64,000 bases of DNA. Source: Bacteroidales bacterium UBA6851 (GTDB lineage Bacteria; Bacteroidota; Bacteroidia; Bacteroidales; UBA932). Below the pieces are notes generated by a model that ran no database searches, had not been told where the DNA came from, and saw nothing but the letters and a program-made list of their open reading frames with translations. The number at the start of each line of letters is the position of its first letter. Positions within the stretch are counted from its first letter, which is position 1. Positions 49,489 to 57,286 of this stretch are shown here, one piece after another. The translations under genes were made by a program, and so were the position numbers. The stretch covers positions 124,001-188,000 of the forward strand of contig DKDJ01000004.1 in NCBI GenBank assembly GCA_002451795.1. Reading direction: 5' to 3'.

Positions 49489-51438
49489 TTACCAAAGAAT
49501 AACATACATGAAAGCAACAATAACGCAGATGGCTATAGCGCCAATTCCATAAGATTTTGTGGTATGGAAGAGACTAAGATCCACAGGAAGTCCCTTAGGA
49601 TCAGTCTTTTTCACGGTAGCATTGCTATAGAGCCAGAGTCCCTGTACGCCGACAAGGACGCCGAAGAAGAAGAATGCCTGGAAGCCAATGTCGTTGAGAT
49701 AGGCGATGGCATTATTCTCAGGAGTAGCCGTTTCCGGAAGGCAAGCACCCCATATTACTACCACAGCGGCAGCGAGGAAGAAGAACGCACCTACGCCACC
49801 AAGAATCTTGGCCCACTTGATCATGGACTTGCAATCCTTCTGTTCAGGAAGTTCACAAGACACATACTTCTTGTCCAAAAGTGACATAATCACGAAGAAG
49901 GTGACAAGGATTATAAACACGTAACCTGCACGAAGCTGGAAAGGAACACCGCCAAGGAAAATCTTGAAGAGCACTCCAAGAGGAATCGTTAGAATAGCAG
50001 TCCATACGGCAGCCTTGCTGGAAGCACGTCTCCAAAGAAGTCCAAGGCCGAATACAATCACAATTCCTGGATAGATAAATCCTGAATACTCCTGAATATA
50101 CTGGAACGCCTGATCAAGGCCACCAAGAAGAGGCTTAACAGCAATAGCAGCCACTACAAGAGCACATAAAGAAGTGATACGGCCCACATTCACAAGTTTC
50201 TTATCGGATGCATCCTTATTGATGTACTTCTTGTAGATATCCATCGTAAAGAGGGTAGAAGTACTGTTAAACATAGATGCAAGAGAAGAAATGATGGCAG
50301 CGGCAAGTGCAGCGAAAGTAAGTCCCTTGACTCCGGTAGGAGTAAAGTTGCGGACAAGCCACGGATATGCATCATCAGCAACATTTATCGAGCCCTTAAG
50401 GCCGGCCATAATCTCCGGATGGAGAGAAATGTAATATGCGCAGATACCAGGGAGACAAACGATAAAAGGAATGAGGATTTTGAGGAATCCAGCAAATACA
50501 AGACCCTTCTGAGCCTCATCAATGCTCTTGGCTGCAAGACCTTTCTGGATGATGTACTGATTGAATCCCCAGTAACCGAGATTGGTGAGCCATACGGCAC
50601 CTACCACTGCTGCGATACCAGGAACATTGGCAAATGCCTCAGCACCATGACTCTGCTGCACCACAAGATGAAGATGGCTGTCGTTAAGATGCTCACCAGA
50701 AGTAAGATCAGTAAAGATATTGCTCAAACCGGCAAGAGCACCTTCACCTCCGCCCACAGCTGTAAGTGCAAAGAATGCAGTTACCAAGCCACCACCGATA
50801 AGGAACACGACCTGAAGCACATCGGTCCATGCCACGGAAGAAAGACCTCCATAGATAGAATAGATACCAGCGATAAGGTACAGGGAAATGATAATCACCA
50901 TCCTCATAGAGATGGTAAAGTTGCCACATACAAGAGATGCTCCCTGAAGTCCAAGAATCTGCTCGATAGCAAGAGCGCCAAGCCATGCTACAGAGGTAAG
51001 GTTCACGAACACATAGAGGAAAAGCCAAAGAATAGAGAATGCAAGACCTACACCATCATTGTAACGCTCACGAAGGAACTGCGGAATGGTGAAAATCTTG
51101 CGTTTGAGCATGACTGGAAGAAGAAATTTACCGATTACGATAAGGGTAACTGCAGCCATGAGTTCATAAGCTGCGGTAGCAATACCATCGGCGTAACTGG
51201 TTCCCGACATTCCGATAAACTGTTCTGCCGAAATGTTGGCGGCAATAAGAGAAGCACCAACAGCCCACCATGTCAGGGAGTTACCTGCAAGGAAGTAATC
51301 ATTGGCGCTCTTCTCTTGGCCTTTCTTGTTTCTACCAAGGAAGATGCCAAGGAAGATAAGGATGGCAAGGTAAGCAAGAACAATGATAAGATCCACTGTC
51401 TTGAATCCCGAAGCCGAAATCTGATCTAAAATACTCAT
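49489..51438 (-). CDS. Sodium:solute symporter, probable arabinose uptake
   Basis: A 649-residue SSS (SGLT) family inner-membrane transporter with about 14 membrane segments. Landmarks are FLAGNSLTWWAVGASLIAA followed by NISAEQFIGMSG, YGGLSSVAWTDVLQ, the TM8-9 region YPWLVRNFTPTGVKGLTFAALAAAI, and the late STSTLFTMDIYKK. The arabinose gene setting suggests L-arabinose (or a related sugar) as substrate, by analogy with the Bacteroides araT; this is inference. It lies 15 bp after galM. Confidence 0.9.
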   Translation of the reverse strand: MSILDQISASGFKTVDLIIVLAYLAILIFLGIFLGRNKKGQEKSANDYFLAGNSLTWWAVGASLIAANISAEQFIGMSGTSYADGIATAAYELMAAVTLIVIGKFLLPVMLKRKIFTIPQFLRERYNDGVGLAFSILWLFLYVFVNLTSVAWLGALAIEQILGLQGASLVCGNFTISMRMVIIISLYLIAGIYSIYGGLSSVAWTDVLQVVFLIGGGLVTAFFALTAVGGGEGALAGLSNIFTDLTSGEHLNDSHLHLVVQQSHGAEAFANVPGIAAVVGAVWLTNLGYWGFNQYIIQKGLAAKSIDEAQKGLVFAGFLKILIPFIVCLPGICAYYISLHPEIMAGLKGSINVADDAYPWLVRNFTPTGVKGLTFAALAAAIISSLASMFNSTSTLFTMDIYKKYINKDASDKKLVNVGRITSLCALVVAAIAVKPLLGGLDQAFQYIQEYSGFIYPGIVIVFGLGLLWRRASSKAAVWTAILTIPLGVLFKIFLGGVPFQLRAGYVFIILVTFFVIMSLLDKKYVSCELPEQKDCKSMIKWAKILGGVGAFFFLAAAVVVIWGACLPETATPENNAIAYLNDIGFQAFFFFGVLVGVQGLWLYSNATVKKTDPKGLPVDLSLFHTTKSYGIGAIAICVIVAFMYVILW

Positions 51439-51453
51439 TGGATATTAATAATA

Positions 51454-52545
51454 TTATTTAGTTACAGAGAAAGCGAAAGTGCAATTGCTCCTATATGTTT
51501 CGCCAGGACGAAGCACTGCGGATGGCCACTGAGGTTTGTTAGGTGTATCAGGATAGTGCTGGGTTTCAAGGCAGATAGCAGCACGTTTGTTGTATGTAAT
51601 ACCGCCCTTTCCTGCCACAGAACCATCGAGGAAATTACCTGTATATACCTGAATACCAGGCTCGTCAGTATACACCTCAAGAGAAATGCCAGTCTGCTCG
51701 CAGTAAAGCTTTGCGGCCAGTTTATCCATATCACCGTCAGTATCAAGAACCCAGTTATGATCATATCCGTTGCCATTGACAATCTGCTCATAATCAGTAT
51801 CGTTGATCATATCGCCAATCTTGTGCATGGTGGTAAAATCCATAGGTGTACCAGCTACAGGAATGATTTCTCCAGTAGTCATGCAAGTATTGTCAATAGG
51901 GGTAAAGTTGGAAGCATTCACATACAGATACTCATCACAGATGTCATGAGTAGGATCGCCAGAGAGATTAAAATATGAGTGGTTGGTCATATTGATCACT
52001 GTTGGAGCCGTAGTAGTAGCCTCATAGGAGATCTTCAGAGCATTGTCATCAGTAAGAGTGTAAGTGACGAATGCTGTCACAGCTCCTGGGAAATTATTGT
52101 CCCCATCAGGAGAATCCATTTCAAGCTTGATGCTATTGGAATTAACTTCCACTACCTTATATGGCTGATACTGCCAGCCGGTAGGACCACCATGAAGACA
52201 GTGTCCGAAGTTATTCTGCGGAAGCACATATTCAACACCGTCAATAGAGAACTTGCCCTGATTGATACGATTGGCATAACGGCCAATAGCGGCGCCGAAG
52301 TCACTCTGATGATTTTCCAGATAATAATCCTCCACCTTGTCAAAGCCAAGTACAACGTCACGTCTAACGCCATCCTTGTCCGTAATAAAAATAGAAGTGA
52401 TACGGCCTCCATAATTAGTGATATCAACCTCCATTCCGGAGTTGTTCTTCAAACTGTAAATCTTGTTACCTTCATCCTTCGGAGAAGAACAAGCTACGGC
52501 AGTCAAGGCGCTTACGCCCATTACAATAGAAACTAACTTATTCAT
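51454..52545 (-). CDS. galM: Aldose 1-epimerase (mutarotase), lipoprotein-type signal
   Basis: A 363-residue galactose mutarotase-like enzyme with a lipoprotein signal (TAVACS). It has NYGGRITSIFI, YANRINQGKF, the catalytic His in NHSYFNLSGD, and the catalytic Glu in CLETQHYPDTPNKPQWP. It speeds up alpha/beta interconversion of free sugars; here probably arabinose on the outer or periplasmic side before uptake. It lies 15 bp before the symporter gene and 15 bp after the GH31 gene. Confidence 0.92.
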   Translation of the reverse strand: MNKLVSIVMGVSALTAVACSSPKDEGNKIYSLKNNSGMEVDITNYGGRITSIFITDKDGVRRDVVLGFDKVEDYYLENHQSDFGAAIGRYANRINQGKFSIDGVEYVLPQNNFGHCLHGGPTGWQYQPYKVVEVNSNSIKLEMDSPDGDNNFPGAVTAFVTYTLTDDNALKISYEATTTAPTVINMTNHSYFNLSGDPTHDICDEYLYVNASNFTPIDNTCMTTGEIIPVAGTPMDFTTMHKIGDMINDTDYEQIVNGNGYDHNWVLDTDGDMDKLAAKLYCEQTGISLEVYTDEPGIQVYTGNFLDGSVAGKGGITYNKRAAICLETQHYPDTPNKPQWPSAVLRPGETYRSNCTFAFSVTK

Positions 52546-52560
52546 TTTTAAATTATTAAA

Positions 52561-54900
52561 TTATTTCAAACTAACGACCAATTCTTCGCCAGAATACTCA
52601 ACCGTCCTACGCGACACCGTCTCACCGTTATAGTAGACGATATCAAACTTCCTTTCTTTTATCATACCGTCGAACGCTCCGTTCTGCTCCCCTATGGTAA
52701 GTTTCGTCCCGTCAAGAGTGAACCGTATGGTAGAATAAAGACCTTTCTCATAATTGTAGTTGTCTCCCTCATCCTCATATAGTACAAACTCACCTTTCTT
52801 CCCTGCAAAAACACGGATTTCAAGCCTGTCCCAAGGCTTTTCATTGGAATATTGCACATCAGGTCCTATCGGGACTATGCTTCCAGCCTTTACAAAAACA
52901 GGAATTCTGTCAAAAGACGTACAGAATTCAATATCACGTCCTCCTTTATATATCTTCCCAGTATAATAGTCGTACCATGAAGTACCGGAAGGCAGATAAA
53001 TGTGTCTGGACTTACCATTCTCTGTAAAATCAACAGTCTCCGAGCTGTACTCCCGAACCTCATCAGTATACTGAGCATTCACAACTGGAGCCACAAGGAA
53101 GGCATCACCAAACATAAATTCGTCAGCAATATCATACACGTTGCGATCATTCGGGAAGTCCATGACCAAAGCACGCTGGAAAGTTCCATCATGACTGCTT
53201 ACTTTCCATGCAGTCGAATAAATATATGGGAGAAGCGAATAACGCATCTTGACAGCACCGACAAGGGCATCATAAACCACATCGCCAGGCTTTCCGTAAA
53301 GGGTGATTTCACGAGGGACTTCTGTACCATGTGAACGCATCATAGGAGAGAAGATACCATACTGCATCCATCTAACATACAATTCCTGGAACTTTGGATT
53401 GTGCACTGCACTGCCGAATACTCCCCTATCATTATAAGGGTTGGCAAAAAAACCACCGAGGTCGGTATTAAAGTTAGGGTTTCCGGTAAGCGCAAATCCA
53501 AGTCCGGCCGGCACCTGATGCCTGAAAGACTCCCATGTAGACTGAACATCACCACTCCATACATTAGCACCGGTTCTTTGCTGCCCTGTGTATGCCGAAC
53601 GTGTAAGGATGCAGACACGTCTATCTGAAGTATGTGCACGCTGATGTTCGTAAACGCCCTCCACACCAAGAAGAGGATATGCGTTGCGAACACTCCTGAA
53701 AGAGCCAGCCGCTGTAGGAAGTTCCAGATCCGACTCCTTGTAACTCAGATGATCAGGCTCTGTAGAATCCATCCACCACGCGTCAATACCCATTTTGTCA
53801 AGTCTGAGAAGGTGCTTCCAATAAATATCCCTGGCTTCGCTGCTGAATACATCATAAGGCTCGACATGCGAAGGGTAGTCCATGCGAGGAGGCCAAAAAG
53901 ACAGACCACTCTGCGGCCATGTCTGGAAAGGCAGCAGAAGGCCCTTTGGCTTCATCTCCCTGTACTGCTTCGTTTCAGGGCCAAAAGACGACCAGATGGA
54001 AATCATAAGGTGTGCGTTGGAATCATGCACCCTATCTATCATTTTCTGGGCATCAGCAAAATTCTCATTCAAGAATTCCATCGCATTCCAAAGATAATTG
54101 CTTCCCCAATACTGCCAGTCCTGAACCATGCAGTCAATAGGAATACCAGCATCACGATAAGAATCAAGCACACCGAGAAGTTCAGAAGAACTCTTATAGC
54201 GCTCGCGGCTCTGCATAAATCCATAACTCCACAATGGAAGCATAGGGACTTTGCCCGTAAGCTGACGGATACCAGCAATCACCTTGTCGGCATTGCCACC
54301 ATATATGAAATAGTAGTCAATGCACTTTCCAACCTCTGACTCAAAACTCATTCCTTCACTATTCGAGTCAAAAACCGTAGGAGAAGGATTGTCCCAGATA
54401 ACACCGTATCCCTTAACAGATTGTACAACAGGGATGAAATCCTCAGTATTGCCTTGTATCATTCTAATATGCTTTCCACGCAGGGAAAGTTTTCCATCTT
54501 GAAGGATCCCAAGCCCGTACACAGGCTCATCAGAACCCAAAGCGAACTCCTGCTTAACAACGGACGAGCCTTTATCAACCCCCTCAAGCCTCTCAATGAA
54601 TGAATACCCGCCTTCCTTAACAAGCAATTTCCCTTTGGATGTATAATACGATACAGCTCCAGTCTTCTCATCCACCACTACGCGCAAAACCCCAGAGTCA
54701 TAAGTAGTTCTGCCAGAAGACGATTTAACTTTGACATCCGTCTCCTGCGGTGCCATTATTATGGCATAACTTGACTGTGGGCTTTCTCCGCCTTTAGTTA
54801 CACGAACGATATCTGGTGAATAGAAAACAACTTTCACCTCTGAAGCAAGAATCTCCAAAGACCAGAAAGCACAAAGTGCCAATAGAAAAAATCTTTTCAT
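52561..54900 (-). CDS. GH31 family alpha-glycosidase, exported
   Basis: Glycoside hydrolase family 31, retaining, of 779 residues with a signal peptide. The barrel contains MQSRERYKSSSELLG, DCMVQDWQYWG, nucleophile Asp378 in WWMDSTEPDH, and acid/base Asp451 in WSGDVQSTW, then TNYDRGV-like and LLPYIYS-type segments and a C-terminal beta domain. The WMDSTEPD form occurs in alpha-xylosidases, but alpha-glucosidase or other specificities remain possible. It leads the arabinose cluster, so action on an arabinose- or xylose-linked side chain is inferred. Confidence 0.9.
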   Translation of the reverse strand: MKRFFLLALCAFWSLEILASEVKVVFYSPDIVRVTKGGESPQSSYAIIMAPQETDVKVKSSSGRTTYDSGVLRVVVDEKTGAVSYYTSKGKLLVKEGGYSFIERLEGVDKGSSVVKQEFALGSDEPVYGLGILQDGKLSLRGKHIRMIQGNTEDFIPVVQSVKGYGVIWDNPSPTVFDSNSEGMSFESEVGKCIDYYFIYGGNADKVIAGIRQLTGKVPMLPLWSYGFMQSRERYKSSSELLGVLDSYRDAGIPIDCMVQDWQYWGSNYLWNAMEFLNENFADAQKMIDRVHDSNAHLMISIWSSFGPETKQYREMKPKGLLLPFQTWPQSGLSFWPPRMDYPSHVEPYDVFSSEARDIYWKHLLRLDKMGIDAWWMDSTEPDHLSYKESDLELPTAAGSFRSVRNAYPLLGVEGVYEHQRAHTSDRRVCILTRSAYTGQQRTGANVWSGDVQSTWESFRHQVPAGLGFALTGNPNFNTDLGGFFANPYNDRGVFGSAVHNPKFQELYVRWMQYGIFSPMMRSHGTEVPREITLYGKPGDVVYDALVGAVKMRYSLLPYIYSTAWKVSSHDGTFQRALVMDFPNDRNVYDIADEFMFGDAFLVAPVVNAQYTDEVREYSSETVDFTENGKSRHIYLPSGTSWYDYYTGKIYKGGRDIEFCTSFDRIPVFVKAGSIVPIGPDVQYSNEKPWDRLEIRVFAGKKGEFVLYEDEGDNYNYEKGLYSTIRFTLDGTKLTIGEQNGAFDGMIKERKFDIVYYNGETVSRRTVEYSGEELVVSLK

Positions 54901-54930
54901 GCGACCAATAGAATTAGTGTTAGCATCCTA

Positions 54931-54962
54931 CAAATATACCAAAATATCAGCATTTAATGAAA
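54931..54962 (-). promoter_or_regulatory. Promoter of the GH31-arabinose operon
   Basis: On the minus strand TTTC (54962-54959), 20 bp, TATATTTG (54938-54931). The ATG follows 30 nt later. No obvious operator was noticed. Confidence 0.55.
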
Positions 54963-55024
54963 TATGGCTCGGAAAGATAAGGCCAAAAACATTAAATGCC
55001 GAATTTTTACGAAAAAAAAGAAAA

Positions 55025-55048
55025 AAAGACTCTCAATCGAGAGTCTTT
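55025..55048 (-). terminator. Terminator overlapping the rng stop codon
   Basis: On the minus strand AAAGACTCTC-GATT-GAGAGTCTTT with following T-rich sequence. The TGA stop of rng (55035-55033) overlaps the loop and the second arm. Confidence 0.8.
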
Positions 55049-56598
55049 CCATTTTCGTCAAGAATTTCATATTGCAGGATGCTATGATCAGAAACTTCTG
55101 TCAGCTTGACCTTGCATTTCAGCTTACGTTTCCACTTAGAGACAAAAGAAAAAAGTCCCCTGCTGAGATAAGCCCCAAGAATCGGACTTACTCTTATTTC
55201 GAAACTCTTCTTGCCATTCTCCACATAATCAGACAACCTGCGCTCAATTTCCTCATCAATTATCTGAGTAGAGGCAATCTTTCCGGTTCCGTGGCAGAGA
55301 GGGCATTTCTCGGTAGTATTGATTTCCGTCACTGGACGAATCCTCTGACGGGTAATCTGCATGAGACCAAATTTCGTGAGCGGCAGCACATTGTGCTTAG
55401 CCCTGTCTGACTCCATAAGCTCCCGCATATACTTGAAAAGTTCGTTGCGATGCTCAGCCGTAGCCATATCTATGAAATCGACAATCACAATACCGCCCAT
55501 ATCCCTAAGCCTAAGCTGACGAGCAATCTCTTCGGCGGCAATCCTATTGACCTCATACGTATTCTCCTCATGATCAGAGCTCTTTGCTCTTGTGCCACTA
55601 TTGACATCGATGACATTAAGGGCCTCAGTCGTTTCTATGACCAGATAAGCTCCCTGCTTCATCGGCACCACCTTGCCAAAAGAACTCTTAATCTGCCTTG
55701 AGACCTCAAAATGGTCAAAAATAGGCTCCTTGCCATCATAGAGTTTGACAATCTTTTCCTGTTCCGGGGAAATCAGAGACACATAATTGCGTGCCTCTCT
55801 GCACACTGACTCATCATTAACATAGATATTCGAAAACGAGTCATTCAGCAAATCCCTTAGTACAGCTATTGTCTTGTCCGTCTCAGTGAACAACAGCCCC
55901 ACACCTTTCGACGCAGAAAGCTTTTTCCAAGAGTTCTCCCATTTCTCGATAAGCGAGCGAAGTTCCGCTACAAGCACCGCTGCTGTCTTATCTTCAGCCG
56001 CAGTCCTTATGATGGCACCATAATTCTTTGGAAGAATACTCTTAACAAGAGTCTCAAGTCTTTTTTTCTCCTCTCTGGAAGAGATTTTCTGGGAAACGCT
56101 CACCTTTTCAGCAAAAGGGAGCAATACAATGTTGCGTCCTGCCAATGAAATCTCCGCAGTAAGCCGAGAGCCCTTGGTGGAAATAGGTTCTTTAGTAATC
56201 TGGGCAATTATCATCTGGCCAGGCTTGAGAAAATCCTCTATTCGGCCGTCTTTTGCAAGTGCCTTCCCGAGTTTGATCTCAGAGAAGAGCTCACGGGCAT
56301 CCCGGTTGGGATTGGTACCCTTTACAAAAGAGTCAAATGCCTGAAAATACAAGCCAAGGTCCAAATAATGGACAAAAGCCTCCTTGCTGTCACCTATATC
56401 CACGAAAGCGGCATTCAAAGCAGGAAGAATCTTCTTGACCCGGCCAAGATAGACATCTCCTACCGAAAAGCCGTGATTCTGTGTTGACTCCCTGTCATAT
56501 TCGATAAGGCGATGGTTTTCAAGCAACGCAATACGAACATCAGAGGCCGAGACATCGACCACAAGATCTTTTTCTGTTTTCGCGGTTTCCATTGTCAT
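55033..56598 (-). CDS. rng: Ribonuclease E/G family protein (RNase G)
   Basis: Single-strand endoribonuclease for rRNA processing and mRNA decay. The 521 residues carry an S1 domain near the start (VYLGRVKKILPALNAAFVDIGDSKEAFVH), the Mg-binding core ALNVIDVNSG (Asp) and IVIVDFIDM (Asp), and the Zn-link motif CPLCHGTG. The long C-terminal scaffold of RNase E is absent, so RNase G is the better name. A 31-bp hairpin with T tail lies 14 bp before its ATG, and no other promoter is seen. A start two codons downstream (Met3) is possible. Confidence 0.92.
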   Translation of the reverse strand: MTMETAKTEKDLVVDVSASDVRIALLENHRLIEYDRESTQNHGFSVGDVYLGRVKKILPALNAAFVDIGDSKEAFVHYLDLGLYFQAFDSFVKGTNPNRDARELFSEIKLGKALAKDGRIEDFLKPGQMIIAQITKEPISTKGSRLTAEISLAGRNIVLLPFAEKVSVSQKISSREEKKRLETLVKSILPKNYGAIIRTAAEDKTAAVLVAELRSLIEKWENSWKKLSASKGVGLLFTETDKTIAVLRDLLNDSFSNIYVNDESVCREARNYVSLISPEQEKIVKLYDGKEPIFDHFEVSRQIKSSFGKVVPMKQGAYLVIETTEALNVIDVNSGTRAKSSDHEENTYEVNRIAAEEIARQLRLRDMGGIVIVDFIDMATAEHRNELFKYMRELMESDRAKHNVLPLTKFGLMQITRQRIRPVTEINTTEKCPLCHGTGKIASTQIIDEEIERRLSDYVENGKKSFEIRVSPILGAYLSRGLFSFVSKWKRKLKCKVKLTEVSDHSILQYEILDENGKTLD

Positions 56599-56612
56599 AC
56601 AATCAAGAAAGA

Positions 56613-56643
56613 AAAAGCCCGCCGGATCCCCCGTCAGGCTTTT
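56613..56643 (-). terminator. Hairpin/terminator just upstream of rng
   Basis: On the minus strand AAAAGCCTG (56643-56635) pairs with CGGGCTTTT (56621-56613) (one T-G pair) around a GC-rich loop, followed by a T-rich run. It lies 5 bp after the mS38-like stop and 14 bp before rng. Confidence 0.6.
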
Positions 56644-56648
56644 CTCGA

Positions 56649-56738
56649 CTATTTCTTCTTATGTCTATTCAAACGCAAACGCTTCTTGCGCTTGTGCGTA
56701 GACATCTTATGTCTTTTATGCTTCTTTCCGTTTGGCAT
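56649..56738 (-). CDS. Tiny basic mS38-like (AURKAIP1/COX24-type) ribosomal-protein-like peptide
   Basis: A 29-residue protein starting MPNGKKHKRHKMSTHKRKKR and ending LRLNRHKKK. About half its residues are Lys or Arg. The KHKRHKMSTHKRKKRLR pattern matches the small proteins annotated in Bacteroidota with the AURKAIP1/COX24 domain, related to mitochondrial ribosomal protein mS38. It is easily missed by gene callers. It is placed between HU (23 bp upstream) and rng, fitting a translation-related role; binding to the small subunit is inferred. Confidence 0.85.
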   Translation of the reverse strand: MPNGKKHKRHKMSTHKRKKRLRLNRHKKK

Positions 56739-56761
56739 ATAATAAAAATATATAAAGTAAA

Positions 56762-57040
56762 TTATTTGCTCTTAACCTCATCCACGAAGCACTTTGCTGG
56801 CTTGAATGCCGGAATATCGTGTGCCGGAATAGTCATGGTGGTCTTCTGGGTTATATTACGAGCCGCCTTCTGAGCACGATGCTTAATTATAAAACTACCG
56901 AAGCCGCGAAGATATACAGGCTCACCATCAATAATAGACTTCTTTATGGACTCCATTGTCGCCTCGACGACAGTCTGCACAGCAACCCTCTCAATCCCTG
57001 TCGACTTGGCCACTTGATTTACGATTTCTGCTTTAGTCAT
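56762..57040 (-). CDS. HU family DNA-binding protein
   Basis: A 92-residue nucleoid protein that bends DNA. It starts MTKAEIVNQVAKSTGI, has the helix pair ending VEATMESIKKSIIDGEPV, the conserved LRGFGSFIIKHRAQKAARNI (GFG plus arm residues), and PAFKPAKCFVDEV near the C-terminus. Length is standard for HU. It has its own promoter and is followed closely by the mS38-like gene. Confidence 0.95.
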   Translation of the reverse strand: MTKAEIVNQVAKSTGIERVAVQTVVEATMESIKKSIIDGEPVYLRGFGSFIIKHRAQKAARNITQKTTMTIPAHDIPAFKPAKCFVDEVKSK

Positions 57041-57084
57041 TATATATAAATTTTAGTTTGTTAATACTCAACAATTTTGAGGTG

Positions 57085-57115
57085 CAAAAATAGATTAATT
57101 ATTTTAGAAATCAAA
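57085..57115 (-). promoter_or_regulatory. Promoter of the HU gene
   Basis: On the minus strand TTTG (57115-57112), 19 bp, TATTTTTG (57092-57085). The ATG follows 44 nt later. Confidence 0.62.
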
Positions 57116-57202
57116 ATCATTTTTCGAAACGTAAAAATATTGGTAGACAATAGTACATCATCGTTTTCAAGGGATTCGGGATGAGTCACACGAACAAGAT
57201 AT

Positions 57203-57234
57203 TTTGGCATTGGCACGGAGATTGAGTATATTCG
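57203..57234 (+). promoter_or_regulatory. Promoter of lon
   Basis: TTTG (57203-57206), 20 bp, TATATTCG (57227-57234); one mismatch in the -7 element. A heat-shock form cannot be judged by eye. Confidence 0.55.
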
Positions 57235-57286
57235 TGGTTCAATATCAGAAGACAGTTCAACTGACAAATTGACAATTAGACAAATT

